A stretch of DNA of 64,000 nt from Chionis minor. Its lineage: Eukaryota > Chordata > Aves > Charadriiformes > Chionididae. Position numbers and translations under genes: made by a program. The stretch is from contig VZSF01010484.1 in NCBI GenBank assembly GCA_013398295.1, forward strand, positions 167,015-231,014, written 5' to 3'. Under the pieces are notes generated by a model. The model had not been told where the DNA came from and searched no databases. It was given only the letters and a program-made list of their open reading frames with translations. Below, piece by piece: positions 25,036 to 40,000 of the stretch (within the stretch, counting starts at the first letter, position 1; each line of letters begins with the position of its first letter).

Positions 25036-28000
25036 CTGTCAAAAGGAAGATTTCATTTCTTTAGTAGGTGAATTACTAAAATTAAAACTCAGGCTTCAGT
25101 ATCTAGCTCATATGTTTAATATACCTAGCCTTAACGTTATTTTAATGAGGGACTATACCCACAGCAGTATTTCCCATCATTTAGGAATAGGAACAGCCAA
25201 ACCCTGTGTTTCTGCAGTTCATCTATGCCATATTTTTTGAAGAGAAGAAGAAAAGGTCACTAGGAGCTTTCTGTTTTGTTCATGCCACGCAAAAGATGTA
25301 TGTTTTTTCTGGAGGGGGCCTCAGTAAGCAAGTTCCCCACTGTGGTAGACTTACAGCGTTCATATTGGTTGAGGGATTCCAAAATTCAAGAAACGGAGAT
25401 TGTCTGACGGGCACGTTAAAAATCAGCTGTTCATGATTTCTACCGAAGTCACGGATTCATTTTCTAACATTTGCCATCTATGCTCTTGTAATACAGAGGG
25501 ACAGGAGAGATTAATGGATAAAGAATAGATAGCCTTGGAGAGGAGCACAAACACCTGGCTACAAAGCCCAAAATATCTCCGGGTCGGTCCAAAGCTGTAA
25601 GTTTTACGCCCGTTGATGTATGTTACCCGCTAACCCTGCCAGCCTGACTGATTCTCCTGTTTTGCCAGTTACCTGGCTCACAGCCTGGCAGATCCAAGCT
25701 GCTCGATACGAGCCATATTGGAAGTCACTCGTATGAGCGGAAACACCTGGTGGGGTGTTACCTGTCAGTGCTCCCGGCACTGATGTTTGATCTCTCGTTG
25801 TGCAATTCTATTGATCTTCCAATTTGTGTAACACTGCTCCGATAAGCATATCACAAGCTGCAAAGTTGACCTTCCAAAATGCCCCCGAAGTGGGGATAAA
25901 AGAACAGATGAAGAAGAGAAAGATGAAAAATGGGAAGAATGAGGAATGGTTGGGGAAAAAAAAAAAAAGTCAAACTTTTGTCTATCTTGCCCATATGGCA
26001 TTAATCTTTACTAATAAGCTTTTTTTAACAACTCACAAGTAACCTTTCACTTATCAAGATACTTTTATTGTATGTAGAAGGAAAATAGCATCGACATCTC
26101 CTTAAAATTATTTACAACGGACTTGAAGGCCTTTTTTTTTGTTTTTGAACACTTACCACATGTGAAGTTTAAGCCATAAAATTCATTGACTATAAGAATC
26201 TCACTGCTGTATTTTTGAAAGGTAAGATAACTGAGAATTTTAAAAGGTGTCGGCATTTCTTCGATGGTCCTTAAAGAAACAGAGACAATAAATTCACTTT
26301 TGCTACATTCCAAGAGTCCCAAATTAAAACAAGCTCTCATATTTGGTCGTAGCCTGTTACAGAAACAGTTCTTGGCTGTACACATAGGTTTTTCAAATAT
26401 AATATCCATTTCAGTGCCAAATGAGGAGACACCCATGAAGGCTGTCTCTGAGTTTGGTACAGTGTCATAATATTCAGCCCTGACTCGTTTATGGGCAGTC
26501 ACAAATAATTCTGTGAGGTTGTTCGCTATTCACATTGCAGTGATAAACTGGACACGACAAGACCAAATATAAACCTTGGATACAAAAAGTGGTACTTCCA
26601 AACTAGGAAACTGCTCCCCACCCCCCTACCCTGGCTTCAAAACCAAAGACAACTGAATATCAATTCACTAGAACAATAACAACAATGCAAAAATGAAGCA
26701 AAAAATAATGAGAGGAGAAACAGAGTATGAAAATTTTCAAATAACGTTATTCAGCAAGACTGGGCAATTTCTGCACCTAAAATAGTGCAAGACTTTATAA
26801 TTAAATCAACAAAAAAAAAGGGCAACCCAGATCTCGATGCTATTTTTAATATCCTTCATTGCCTCTGAATTTTACTGAAAGAGATTCACAATATTAATAA
26901 GCGATGTCTCTACTCTAAAATAAAGTTAGAAACCACGCTAATACTATTAAAAAGTTACCATGAAGGCACTAGACTATGGTAGTGGAAATAATTGTCACTG
27001 TAAACATACATCTTCCTGAGATCAGGTAGGGACTAAATTAATTAGGTAGGAACTTAGCTTTATTTGATAAGCAAGTATTAGCTGAGATCTACTTTGAGGA
27101 CGCAAAGCAGCATCAGCTTTGTGAAGACTCATACACTTTTCTTGAGGACAACCTGACATCTTTTGTTGGGCTTACTTCATTTTCTTTCGAAAGATCTCAG
27201 ACAAGCATATCCTGTTTGCTCAATGTGTCAAGAACACTTTTTTTGACAATTTATTATCTTTCTCAAAAAATAGTAATTTCAGTATTGACAAAGAGGAAAA
27301 CTATTCAAAGTTCACGCAGTTACAATGCAAAAACATTTATTTGCACAGTAATAGAGCAAGTGGATCATAGTTTTCCCACATATTTACTAGAGTACTTTTT
27401 TATTTATTATTTTTATGTAGTTCAGTTGGCACAGGGAGAAAAGTGTCTGAAAAGTTTAATGGCTAAACTGGAGAATAACACTAATAAGATAGTTGAAAAC
27501 TTTTTTTAAACCCTCATTCCCAGTATTTAATGTCTGATAAGTTCCAGCAGTTACTGAAAGTTGCAAGAACTTTTTTTTGGTGGGCTCCTTTAACGAGGGC
27601 AGCATTTGACATCATAATGTCAGCATAAGTAAAAAAATTCAGCTGAGATGACAGGTATTAATTGCTCAGGCTTTTCTTCAATTTATTTGCAAAAGTGAAA
27701 AAAAAAGTTAATATCTTTGTTGATACCTAAAGTTCTTAAGTGTCTGTTTTGTGTGTTCCATACAAGGTCTAACATCACTAGGTATTTCCACCTCTGAATG
27801 ATGAGAGCAGCACTTTCTTGCCATTGCTACCTGTGAGTTATTGCGCTTCTGCAATATAGACTCTTCATGACACTCTTTTATAGGCAGATTATTTTAACAT
27901 TAACACCACAATGAAATAAAACTTCTTCCTACCTGACTAGTCCGGTTCCCACTATCACACCTGCTGAATTAAGTAGCACCACTCCACTTTGGACTATATT

Positions 28001-31000
28001 TGTGTTTTGAACCACGCCAAGTATAACAAGTGTCAGTAGTTCACCAATGATATGAGCCGCTAAGACAACAGCAAAGAAAATCCCAAATCTGGAAGCATCA
28101 GGATACAGCCCTGCAGTCCTGTACAAAAATGAGCAGAAGAATATTTAAAAGAATAGCGTTTTGGTACTAAACTTGGAACGTAGCTTTTTTATTTTATTTT
28201 ATTTTTTGCAATTACAGCTCATTAAGTGAACAATTTATGTCTTAACCCTTAGTATGTTGTTTGAACCCTTGACATAAAGGACAACCACTTAATATCATGA
28301 CATAAGTGCAGATATTTGAGGTTTTCTCCACCTAGATTAAAGAGAGTTAGGTAAAGACGTAGGTGTAGTAGAAATCTGTGTTGCTTCAAGATAAGCACCG
28401 TGGCTTTTAGAATCCCTTAAACTAACATCCTTCTCCTTTGAAAGACTATGGAGTGGGAGTTATTTATGTAAGTCACATATTTAAAGAACGTCTTTATGCA
28501 GATAATCAACAGATGGAATTTTGCACTTCTCATACTGTGCGTGCAGATGTAGAAATTAATATACTCCATTAAATGGAAGGCTAATTGAATTCACCACCCA
28601 TGTAATTCATCCAGATGCAATTTCCTCTATACTCCCGCACTCGCTAATGCAACACACCGTTTCCAATTTTTACCTAGCTCACCTAAGGATAAAAGTCATC
28701 CCCCCCAACCTGTACTAAACATTAAAAAGTTAAGAAAGGCCAGCAATTACTTGGCAAACTTAATCCAACCTTATAGTGTATATGACAGATGACAAAACCT
28801 TTTATTACATGGTGACATACTATTTTTTCCAAAATACTTCTTCCCAGAATTGCCTCGTGCTAGGTACAGACTGCATGCTTTGCTTAGCTAACAAGCAGCT
28901 ATTCAACTTTTACTTCCTTTTTCATTGCTCAATGCAAGGCCCTATGTCTTTTTTTTTTTTTAATCCACCATGTTTGAACATGGTCTTAAAATAGAAGTAT
29001 TAATTTCCTTTCAGGTTTCCTGTAGCATTTTTTTGCATGTAATACCGAAATAATTTCTATTTCAAATAGATGGCTGAACGTTAACTCTTCAAGTATTAAA
29101 CAGTCAACACAGATAGCAGGTATTTAACAAGCGTTAATCACAGACTGGTGCAGAAGGAATAGCTCAAAGTCCTAGCATAAAAATATCACCTTCTCCAAAG
29201 CGCTCCAATACTTTACCCAGAGCTATGTAGGTACAGACTGCTACCACTGTAGTAAATCTGGGGTAGGAAAAGAAAGAGAAGAAAGCCTAAGAGAGAAGAA
29301 ATATATTCTCTCGGAAGAAAGAATATTACAGCAATAGAACGGCAGTATAATATAAACTGTTAGAACATTTGCCAGGGGTAACTTTAGCTAGAAAAAGCTG
29401 CATAAACAGACTATATTTACTTGATTGCAAAAGTGACTGTATTTGTTCTTGGCCAGAGCTGCCTCCTGTCTGTACAGGTAAGAGTTTGTGTCTGTCTGAC
29501 CCTACAAACACAAACTCTGAGAGAACTGGCTTATAAGAAGTTGTACCAAAGGCTATCAAAGTCTCTCCAAAAGTTAGTCCATCCAGAAAAGTTTAGTCCT
29601 CCACAGATACAATCTTCAAAATTTCAGAGAAACTGCGTGCCCTAAGAGGTCTAAGGGCACTATGAAATCGCTCCGACACACCGCTGATGGCTTCCAAACA
29701 ACAGATAGCAAAGATATGCAGAGCCTAATATCTGTAAATATTACCCATTAACTGGAACCATACCCTTTATTGTTGATGGTGTTTGAAGCTACCAAAGCAG
29801 AAAAGCTTTGATGGTGTTTGAAGCTACCAAAATCTCTGCCCATACAAATTTCCTGTTCCTCAAGGAGTGACAAATACACAAAGATGGCCTTGCTTGAACA
29901 ACGCTGCTTCTTTTGGTATCAGCACCAAACTACAAAAAACCCAAACGATGCACGCAGCTCCTCACACCTGGAGGTGCAGAATCTCTCTCGGGGCTTTTGT
30001 CCTTTTATCTAGGAGCTGACAGCTCTTGAGATCCCAAACGGAAAGCAGTAGGTCAGTGCTGAGAACTTCCCCTCATTACCTACTACAGACCAGGAGGAAG
30101 AAGAAAACAGCCATCTTTTTTCCTGAGTTTTTCTAGATGGCAAAACAGCTATTGCAGAATTCCTGTGGCAGACTAGGTCGCTGTGCAGAAGTTCTTATTC
30201 AGTAGCCCAAGTGATTATTTGGTGCAGTTTTACTTCACCCATTTTCAAACTGCCCAAGGGCATCTTATTACAGAGCAAGAGCACTAACATTCGCAGCTAC
30301 AGCAGAAGAGCTCTCACATTTTATCTCTTTTCCACGGGTCTATCCACTTACCTCTTCTCAACAGCTAACTGGAGAACACGCATCCAGGACACAAACCAAG
30401 CCTGCTATTCATTTGTACGTGTTTTACTACAGACTGCCATCTGATTGCGACTTCACCATCAACTGTCACATAAACCCAAAAATTAACTGTAGTGCACCAC
30501 ACACCTCTCCTTTAATAATTAGGAGAACAAATAAACGAAACAAACAAAAAAAACCCCAAAACCCAGAAAAAGATTGAAGGACAGAAATTGGTCCGTATGA
30601 CTTTGCTGTTAGCTTACATAAGCAGCCACGGACTCTACTGAAGATGGAAATAGAACAGAAACAAAGAGCAGCCCTATATGACAGATCGGGCAATGACCAG
30701 ATGAAGTATTTCATCATCCCGTTCTGAGGTACCGCTTCACAATGATGTGAGGAAATGAACGTACTAGATGGCGGGACAACCCAAGCTTTACAATCAAACC
30801 CTTTCTCCCACTATCATCAGAAATCCACTTTTCTCTGTCGAGTAGGAGAGAGAGATCCAGACCTCATCACTTGCATATGCTGAAGCTAAACCCCAAATCT
30901 CCCAGGACGTATGAAGCTTTGTCACATACCTACTGTTGTCTTCTTCACTTTTTTCTTCTTATTTCCTATCTTTCTAAATGTAATGTCAAATGACACTTCC

Positions 31001-34000
31001 TGCTTTTGACACAAGAATAATACATGTCCTAGAGAACTCGTAACTTACTCACTCAGTAAGTGCTTCAACACTGCCTGAAAGAGAAGGGTTAAAATTGTGT
31101 CATCTTCCCTTAAGCTTTCTCTGGAATCATTCTGAGAGGAATAGCAGGAAGACATGCTAGGAGGCCTGTTGCTGACTTGGGAATTGAAACTGATCACAAA
31201 AAGAAAATAACAATCCAATAGATGGTACAAGCACTTACCAGTATATAAAGGTGCAGAAAATTGCCACGCTGATGACACTGAAGGGCAGGAAATGTACTAT
31301 ATACGCTAAAAGCATTTGCCACGTCTTGTACAAGCCATCTTTACTTTCCTGGTCACTGATAGCACGTAAAGGTGGGACTGGATTAAACATAGAAGAAATA
31401 AATTAAATCACCATTGAATAACGAGACCAAGACTTGTTGCTAGCAAAAATGAACGGAAGCACAGAGGCGACTTTGAGAATATATCAGAAACAGTCTGTAT
31501 GAACCAGTCTGATCACTTTTTCTCCCACTATGAATGCAAAACATGCTCCCTGCAGGTTGCAAAATTTGGTAAGCATAATGAAAGAGGCCTAACTCAGCAG
31601 CATGCAGGACAGCCTTCTCTTTTTGCAGATACCAATTAAAGACATGAAAAAACTCGCTGGATAATTTCTTGAGGTGCTCTGATCTTAAGGTGATGACGAT
31701 AGTGTATGTTTCTTGCATAAGCAGAACGGTTTTTAGGGTTGTAGATAGAAACTACTATTGGTCTTAGTACGGCAGCTGCAAGAGAAATGCCCTCTAAGAA
31801 AGATACAAACATCACATAATACTTTTAAATCTAATTATGCTTAATTGTGGTCAAAGCTGTTTTGTACTTCCATCCTTTTCGTGTCTTTGGTTTTGATCTC
31901 ACCTGTGATGTTAACTACAGACCTATACTTTGTCCTGCCTTAATAATGCTACGTGCAGACAAGTTAAGGGCTCTTGCACAGTGCAGAATAAAGGCTCTGT
32001 ACACAGGCCAGCCGTAAATGGGAGAGACAGGGATCGCATATCCCTTCATTAAGTGCAGGGAACCCAGAGCCCCTCTGTTGGCCTCGTCTTTTTCTGTGCT
32101 GTGAATCTTCCTGGTGCTCCGCCTTTGAATTTCATGCTCCTATATCAGCCCTGACGTTACCCAAAACCGTTAGGACCCTTTAAATGACAACCTTCAAAAA
32201 AGACTTTTCCTTATTTACAAAATAGTGGCAGCAATAGCTGCTGCTGCACATAATACAGGACAGAAACTCACACAGGGCCACAGCATTGAGCATCCCTGTG
32301 TAGGGGAGGGCACTCACGCACTGGTAGACAAGCCCCACACGGTCCTGCACAGCTCCTTTTACCAGGTCATTCCTTAGTCTAAGAAGGAAAAATGCTACAA
32401 ACAAGCCAAATAACAGATTCTGGAGGAGACGCATGATGATGCCGATCTTATCTCTGGAGAAGTTTCTTGTTATCCGCCTGGTAATGAAACAGAGCAACAA
32501 CAATATACTTGTTAGCTATGAGAGACCACATGTTGGTAGGGTATTTGGCTTTGAACAAATCTTACACACACAATGTCCACGAAGAAGGGATATTTAAAAA
32601 TGACGGTGACAATTACAGCGTTAGGCCAAAAACCCAAGAAAGTGCATTTATATATATGGGGGGTAAAACTGAGAGATTAGCGGGTAGGACAAAAAGAAGA
32701 TTTTTCTTAAAAAAAGGAAAGGGAAAAAAAAAAGTCTTACCGTAAAAGAATCCATAGTTTGTAAAAGGCACTGGGTGAGTCTTTGTTTTTGAATGGTATT
32801 GGTGGCAGCTCTTTCATACGCTTTGTTTTCTCGATGGCTGCCAGTGCTTTGCTAAAGATCTCCGAGTTTTTGTAGGCTGATACAATTACCTGAACCCTAC
32901 TGTAGGTTTCAAGTTCACGTTCCTTGCTTCGGGTGTCCACAGATGTCAGATCCACTGTAAATTTACGAAGTGTTTACTATATGTGCAATTACTTTCCCCT
33001 CTTACCCCTTCCCCTCTTCCGAAATAGCCTTTCCTTGTCTCTATCCTAAAATCTTCAAGGAAGAAAAGGTCCACTGAAAGTATTCAAGGTTTCTTTTACT
33101 CCTCCCTTCCATTAGAAGCTGCATGACTGAGTAACTGTGCAGTCACAGCAAATCTCTGTGTTTTGTAAGACCCTGAAGTTTGAGTCCTTTACCTGACTCA
33201 GACCTTTAGCATTCTCCTTGCGCAGCACAGAGCTGTGCCACCGGGGAGGCGCGACTGCTGCCAAAAGCAAGACAGAGCACCAGCTGAGGATGAAGAGACC
33301 GCTTTCAGGTCACGTATTTCTCAGGTTTTCAGGTCAATACTCAGGCACGGTTTCCTGATTCCCACTTGTCCTCCGCCTGCTCCTCCATAGCCACGGAGCT
33401 TTATTTTTCAGTCAGCCTGAGCTCATGCTGCAGAGACACAGCTCTTCTCTACTTGAGCTGTTACTGCATTGGTTGCGCTGGGTTTCACCCAGCTCCTTCT
33501 CAGACATACTTCTGTTTTTAACGTGAAGTTAGAGAATGTTCAGCAGGCCCAACTCTCCAAGCAGGCAGAAAATATTACTTGGTGCCGTGGAGCTTAGGAA
33601 AGTTAAGTGCTTCACAGACTTAATGTTCCTTTCTAATAAATCCACCTATAACTGACCTAGATATAACTGTTCTTACAGGAATAGCTGTTCTTACAGATTT
33701 CTGTATTACCCTTCAACATCTGATAAGACATCTTTATCAGTTATTTAATCCTAAGATTTCAGTTTTACGGTGTTATGCTCAACTTCAAAACACAAACTGA
33801 ACACGAGAAAACAAGCCCTTGCCCAAGATTCTTAATTTGTCCTCAAAACCTGAGTTAAGCTTATGAATACTTCCCTGGTGTTCTGAAAGATGGAATTCAG
33901 CAGAACTGTCTTTAATGGTAAACACAACCCAAATGAAGCCTTTGCTTCTGTAAATATGAACAACCAAAACACAGGCACGTTTTTTGAAACTTGGCCAGTG

Positions 34001-37000
34001 TGACTTGCTGGAAGTCACACAGGAAATAAGTGGCAACCAGGTGCGTCTTAAAAAAATTATAACACCGACTAATAGATAGACCAAATAGTTAATGTCTACC
34101 ATACCTTTCTACTTTTTTAATAAACACAACATGTGACATTTCAATAATATAATCCACACAATACATAGGTTCTGTTTTCCTCCGCTGTTGGTGTAAATGA
34201 TATCAGAATCTGTCCCTTCATTCACATCATTAAATCACACAAAAAATATAAACTACCAATTTTCCAAAGACTAAATATTCTGCTGATTCTTTGCTCTAAA
34301 CTGTATTTTTTCCTTTTCTTGTCATATTCAAAGGTTGACATTTGAAGAATGCAGTACTGTCTTTGCCGAGCTTTTTAAAAAGTGGGTCTAAATCTCAAAT
34401 CATCTACGCTTTTCAAGACTATTCAAATTCATAGAGGCAAAATTATCCTCACTGTCACACCAGTATTTTCAGCTTCATCCCATTCCAGCTTCATGTCAAC
34501 AACCATCCTCTCTTCTCTCCGAGTTTAGGATGCCATCTAGACAACAGAAAAACACTGCCTCCTCTAAATGTTACATGTTGCTGAATACAGCTTTTTGGAG
34601 TGGTCAAATTCCCTGGTTAATGCCCAGCTTGTATCATCAGAAATCAGCCTACATACTAGATTAAAAAAAGGTAGTTAGATAGATAAACACACACGTATGT
34701 ATGTACATATATACACACACACACAAATACATGTTCTTCAAACACGTGGCTGCAGGGATCAGGTACACAGACGCACCGTGGCAAAGCCTAGCCTCATTTC
34801 CAAAATCTCATGCTGACTTTTTTTTTCATCCCGAGTTGGTAAAACAGTACTCTTCAGCTTTTGCCAACGGCTTGCTACCATTGCCTCCTGAAGCACCCGT
34901 ATGTTCTGCTCCAGTAGCTCACCCTGCTATTAGCAAGTCCCCAAACTCTGGGAACCCGAAAACTCAGTATCTCTGGAAATTGGTGCCTCAGTCATCCCGT
35001 ATTTATTCTACATCCTTCCCTCCAGGCAACAACTGTCTTCAGTTGCTTGACATCACCGAGTCCGTAAGAGCATGGGATTTTCCACAGTGTTGGGATCAAG
35101 TGATTTTCCAACCTCCAGTGAACAGCCATAGGGAGATGCCATTAGGAACCCATAGGTTTTATGAAGCTGAAATTCCTTATTTATTTATTTATTTATTTTT
35201 TATTTATTGGTAGTTTACTCCTTCCTGCTGTGTTTCAGACTTACTGTTACACAGGCCCAGCCCTCGCTTTTCTCCAAGCTGAGAATAATTACAAAGTTGG
35301 GGAAGAATTCATACCCATTTCTATCCCCGGAAAAACTTTAATTTGGGGAAGAAAACAACTGGTTTCTCTAAAGGAAACCCATATTTTTACCGAAACAACT
35401 TAGACAAACTTACCATAGAAGTCAAAAGGATTTGATTGCTCAGGACAAGAATAGCCGCAGTCACTAAAAAATGTGATCATTTCCATAGGGTTCCCACAGA
35501 AAACCATTTCTCCAAAGCTCATGATGGCTATTTTATCAAATAACTGCGGGGAGCAAATTAATATATTAGCGATACATACCAAGAAGCAGCACATTAATTC
35601 CTGAGTACAGCTACTGTCTTGATAATAGAAGTGCTTTGACAGGAAAAATAGTTTTGACACATTCAAACTTCCTTCGTATATTTCTGTCAAAGGAATTTTG
35701 TCCTTTCTATCGCACCTCTTGGTGGTTATGCAAGATGAAACATTTGTAAGCTCTTAAAACTAGGGGTTCTCAAAACTGTCAGAGACAGCAGCATACAGAG
35801 GTAATCCACAAAGAGACGTGGGAGCTGTGGGCTTCTGCCTTCACTTCTAATGCACCTTCACTTACTGGGTGACTTCCTTCGGTGCTTAATAGCCCCAGTC
35901 TGTAAAATCCCAAAATTGTTGGGAAGATTATCCTGAAGTGCTTAAGGACTGTAACAGCACAGCTCTTCAGGTGACCATTTGCCCAGGGCAGGTTTCCCAC
36001 TAGCTAAGATGAATCCATATTCCCAAGGCACCCAGGACCACTTCCAGTCCAGAAAAGCACCGTCGCTCCCCTCTGGCTTCGTGACCACTTACACTCCACA
36101 CCGTGAGGCAGGGAAGAGGCGCCTTGCATTCACGTGCTGGGTGGTGGATGTGTCAGAAGAGCAAAGTGCCAAACAGTAATGGGAAGTGAGAAACGCTCTC
36201 CCCAACACAGCCCTGCAAGGCTCTGTCCCACCACGTGACCAAGGTGTACCCACATCACTTGACACAAAGAGGAAAAAAAATATTTTTCTTTTTTTCCTTT
36301 CCGTTCCAAATAATGGCTTTCTCTGTCTCCAGTTGCAAGCGTTACTGAAATATGAATGTGAAAAGATAAAAAAGCGCGAGTTTTTACGGTGTCTGCACAC
36401 ATAGGGGATTTACATGGCTTCTCCTGGAGTTTTTGATGTGAGTGGCTGCGCAGCACAAAGGTTAGGTACACAGACAGTGTGCACACTATTTTCACAGGGC
36501 GGTACGTGTCCCAAAGTGCCCTGTGACTGGCTGAAGGCCAGAGCTGTAAAGCTCAAGACAAGCCTGCATTTATGCAGGGGAGAAGGAAGAGAGCCTTTGA
36601 AGGCAACTATAACAGACCTTGTACTTTTATCCTGAAAAGAACCAAGGTACTAAAAAACCTGGTAAAAAAAGCTGATAGCAAGTAGGTATCATTTACCCTG
36701 AAGAGTTCCGAGCGAGGCTGATGAATTGTAATAATCACAATCCTGTCCCTGTGCGCAAGCTCTGACAGAAGTGAAACAATCTGGTTTGCAGTCAGGCAGT
36801 CCAGCCCTGTCGTTGGTTCATCAAGTAGCATGACCTCTGATAAATGACAAGGAATAGAATTAAAACTCAGGTAAATGGGGAGCAAATGATAATGTTAATT
36901 CTGCCTCTGAAGCCAATTTGGCAAATATTATAGGAATTACTTTGCATGTGAAGTTCCATGTGTTAAGCAGAGGACGCATAGTACTGCTATGATGTGATCT

Positions 37001-40000
37001 TGCAGTTTTAGTTAGCTTCAGCAGGTCAGTTTCAATGACTAGGAATAAGGACTTAAAAAACCTACTGCAGGATCAGGGCGTAATCACTTTTTTCTAAGGT
37101 CAAGTGTAATCTGAAAATTACCAAAATAGATTTGATGTATACATCAGCTTCTAAGAACAATAATGATAAATTCAGCACGTATACAACTGTAAATATAATT
37201 GCCGTAATTAGCTAAAGTTATAATCTGCATTAAATCTATATATACACACAGAATTTGTTATGAACAAATTAAGAGTCGTTAAAATACAGCATATATAATT
37301 CCATAGATGAGAGAGGTGAGGGGGTTTTACTGCATTTTCCTCATTATTTTATTGCACATGGAAGGGTGAAAGTTACAGTCAAATCCGTTATTTTTACATT
37401 AATGAGACATAGCACGCAAGAGGGCAGCTCAGCCTCCATCGGGATAAGGAGGGAGGAGAGCTATCTCTATAGGTTTATCTACACAGAGTTACTATAGTGT
37501 TTACTATAGAGTTTAGTGAACTTACTGAGCAATAACTACACCCAGTGAACTCTCTAGGAGTCACCAGTAGCAGTGATAAACCCCTGTTTGCTATTCAAAT
37601 GCTCTTTCCTGCCTAGTGTGTAGTCCTAGGACATCTGCACTGCTATGAGGACTCCAGCGTCCAATAAATGCATGCTATACATTCACTCCATAAGATTCTG
37701 GCACCTTGAAGAAACTATCTCAAAACTGACAAAATTTACAGTGCTGTTTCCCATGGTTAATCCTTCTAGTTATTCTGCTTTGATTTTCATTCATCAGAAC
37801 TTTAATGGCACTGGAACGTGCATGGTGCTCACACATACGTGGTTCAATGGCAGCTATTCCACTACAAGGCTCAATGCTTGCATATGTATGGCTCTAACAC
37901 GCTCAAAAAACTATAAATTATTTCATATATGGGAAGGGTGAGCCCAGAAAGACTTAAAATGGATAAATGTAATTCTAAACCTAGGTTCAGGCCCTAAGAT
38001 TTTAAAATTGCCTACTTCCCAAGATCAACTAATAGATTAATGGCAGACCTGAGTTACTGCTCATCCCTTTCTGTCATTCCTAGACTAGCTTTTGCTGAAT
38101 TACCAAAGAGAAACGCTTTTGTATTTTGAAGTGGTTAATGGAGGCCCATGGCAGGAGCACAAAGTGACACTGCTTTGTTTTATTTTGAAAATCCATGCTG
38201 TGGTACTTACTGGGATCTTGTAATAGCTGGGCTGCAATTGAAACACGACGCCTCTCACCCCCTGAAATTCCTACAAAAATGCGGCTTCCAATTATTTTGT
38301 CAGCAATGTGGCTGAGACTCAGCTCAGCCATAACCGCATCTACCTGAAAAATAATTACAGTTTAGAAAGAACAAGATACATGCGTGCAAAATGAAAACAT
38401 TAAAGAAAAAAGGAGATAATTTTAAGCTACGGCTTCCCTAATATGTCACTTGCATCCATTCTAGTTGGAAGGTATCTGGTCCCGTTTCTATTTGACTATT
38501 TCTAATTCATTATTTCAGTTATTATTTTTTAAATTTTGTTTTCATGTATTCTGAAATGAGTACCATTTTAGCTTCAGTTGGCATTAAGAGATGAAGAGTT
38601 CAGAGGTGGGTCTAGAAGTTAAGGTACGAAGCATAATGTTCTGGTTTGGCTTCCAAAATAAGGGAGCAGAAAGGCACATCAATTCCAGGGAAGTATAAAA
38701 TACTGAGTGGAAGACAGGTAAAGAGAGAAGGCAGATACCAGGAATATCCAATCTTCACTCTCAGCAGACACCAAAAAGAGTCCTTTAATAGATCTGAAAC
38801 ACACCTATTTTATCAAGAATGTAGCTTGTAGGGAGCTTATTAGACCAGTGCTTTTCGGAGGTGTTTTGGTTAGTGAGAGACATCCTACAGGAGCCAGAGT
38901 AGTGTCAAAGTCGCCCCTGCTGCCCAGGAAGCTTGTCTGCACATATGGCCCTAAACACCCCAGAGAACTGGGTTTCTCAGCTGGGGAAGGGGAACTGACC
39001 GCAAAACCAACGGCAGCATCTCCTGCAGCAGTAACTGCTACAGCTTTGGGCGGGAGAGTTTTGTCCCCTCATCATGGTGGGTTCCTTGCAGAGGCAGGGA
39101 GCATTGAGAGCTCATGTCCTACTCCTCAGCAGGAGGACTGCTCCCCATTTGCAGCATGAGGATTACAAAACTTTATAAGCGCAAACCACGGCCGTGGATG
39201 GAAAGCACTGCTGGTGAAAGCATTACATGACATCATGTCTGCCTTTCTGGTGGAAGACGATAAAATACAGACCTTCTTTTTGATGAAGTTGCTGGAGCAT
39301 GTCCGAAGCGTTAGTAAAGCAGTGTAGGTCAGAGACTCTTGTACAGTGAGGAAGCTTAACAAAGTGTCACTCTGGAAAAAAAAAGGGTGAAGAGGAAGAA
39401 GCAGTTAGTCCTGTTGTAATTAAGATCTTGCCCCCTGCTCACACAACCTTCATTAATTCATAAATTTATTAACTGCTTTGTACCCAATGTACTAGTAAAA
39501 TCACGGTCAGATTACATTACTCCATTATGGTAGCAACTTTACTTTCTTTATGTGAGAGGAAGCACAGTGCACAAAGATAAATGTAGAAACCAACCTGTGG
39601 CACGTAAGATAAGCAATCTCTAAACTGCTCCCTCTTCAGCTGACGCCCATTCACGTACACGTCCCCAAAGAAGTTGGTTTTATGTCCCAGTCTTCCTGAT
39701 ATTGCATCCAGAAGTGTTGTTTTCCCAGATCCTTTCAAACAAAAGAAATTAACCAAGTGATTAGATGAATTTTAGGATTTCAAGAGCAGTAGCCTCACTT
39801 GGATGGAGATGTATGAAAAGGAGAATGCTTTTTTTCTCACTAACATTAAAATAATAGGTCCTGAAAATGCGGCTAGTTAAGGGGAAACCTAGAATGCTTG
39901 TAAATTAGCACGTAATTCATACAAATTCACACTTCATAGTGAAACACTTGGGTTTAGAAGTAACCTTATCTTTTACTGAAGTTATAATTGTTAGTTATAT

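Noticed and set aside
26065..26502. 145-codon frame on the minus strand as one exon
   Set aside because: Only 26157-26269 (RTIEEM to NFTC) is ABCG5 exon 12; the flanks are intron read-through beyond clear GT and AG sites.
34701..35213. 170-codon frame on the plus strand in ABCG5 intron 7
   Set aside because: It begins in a microsatellite and ends in a TTTA repeat, with no recognisable domain; a chance frame in intron DNA.
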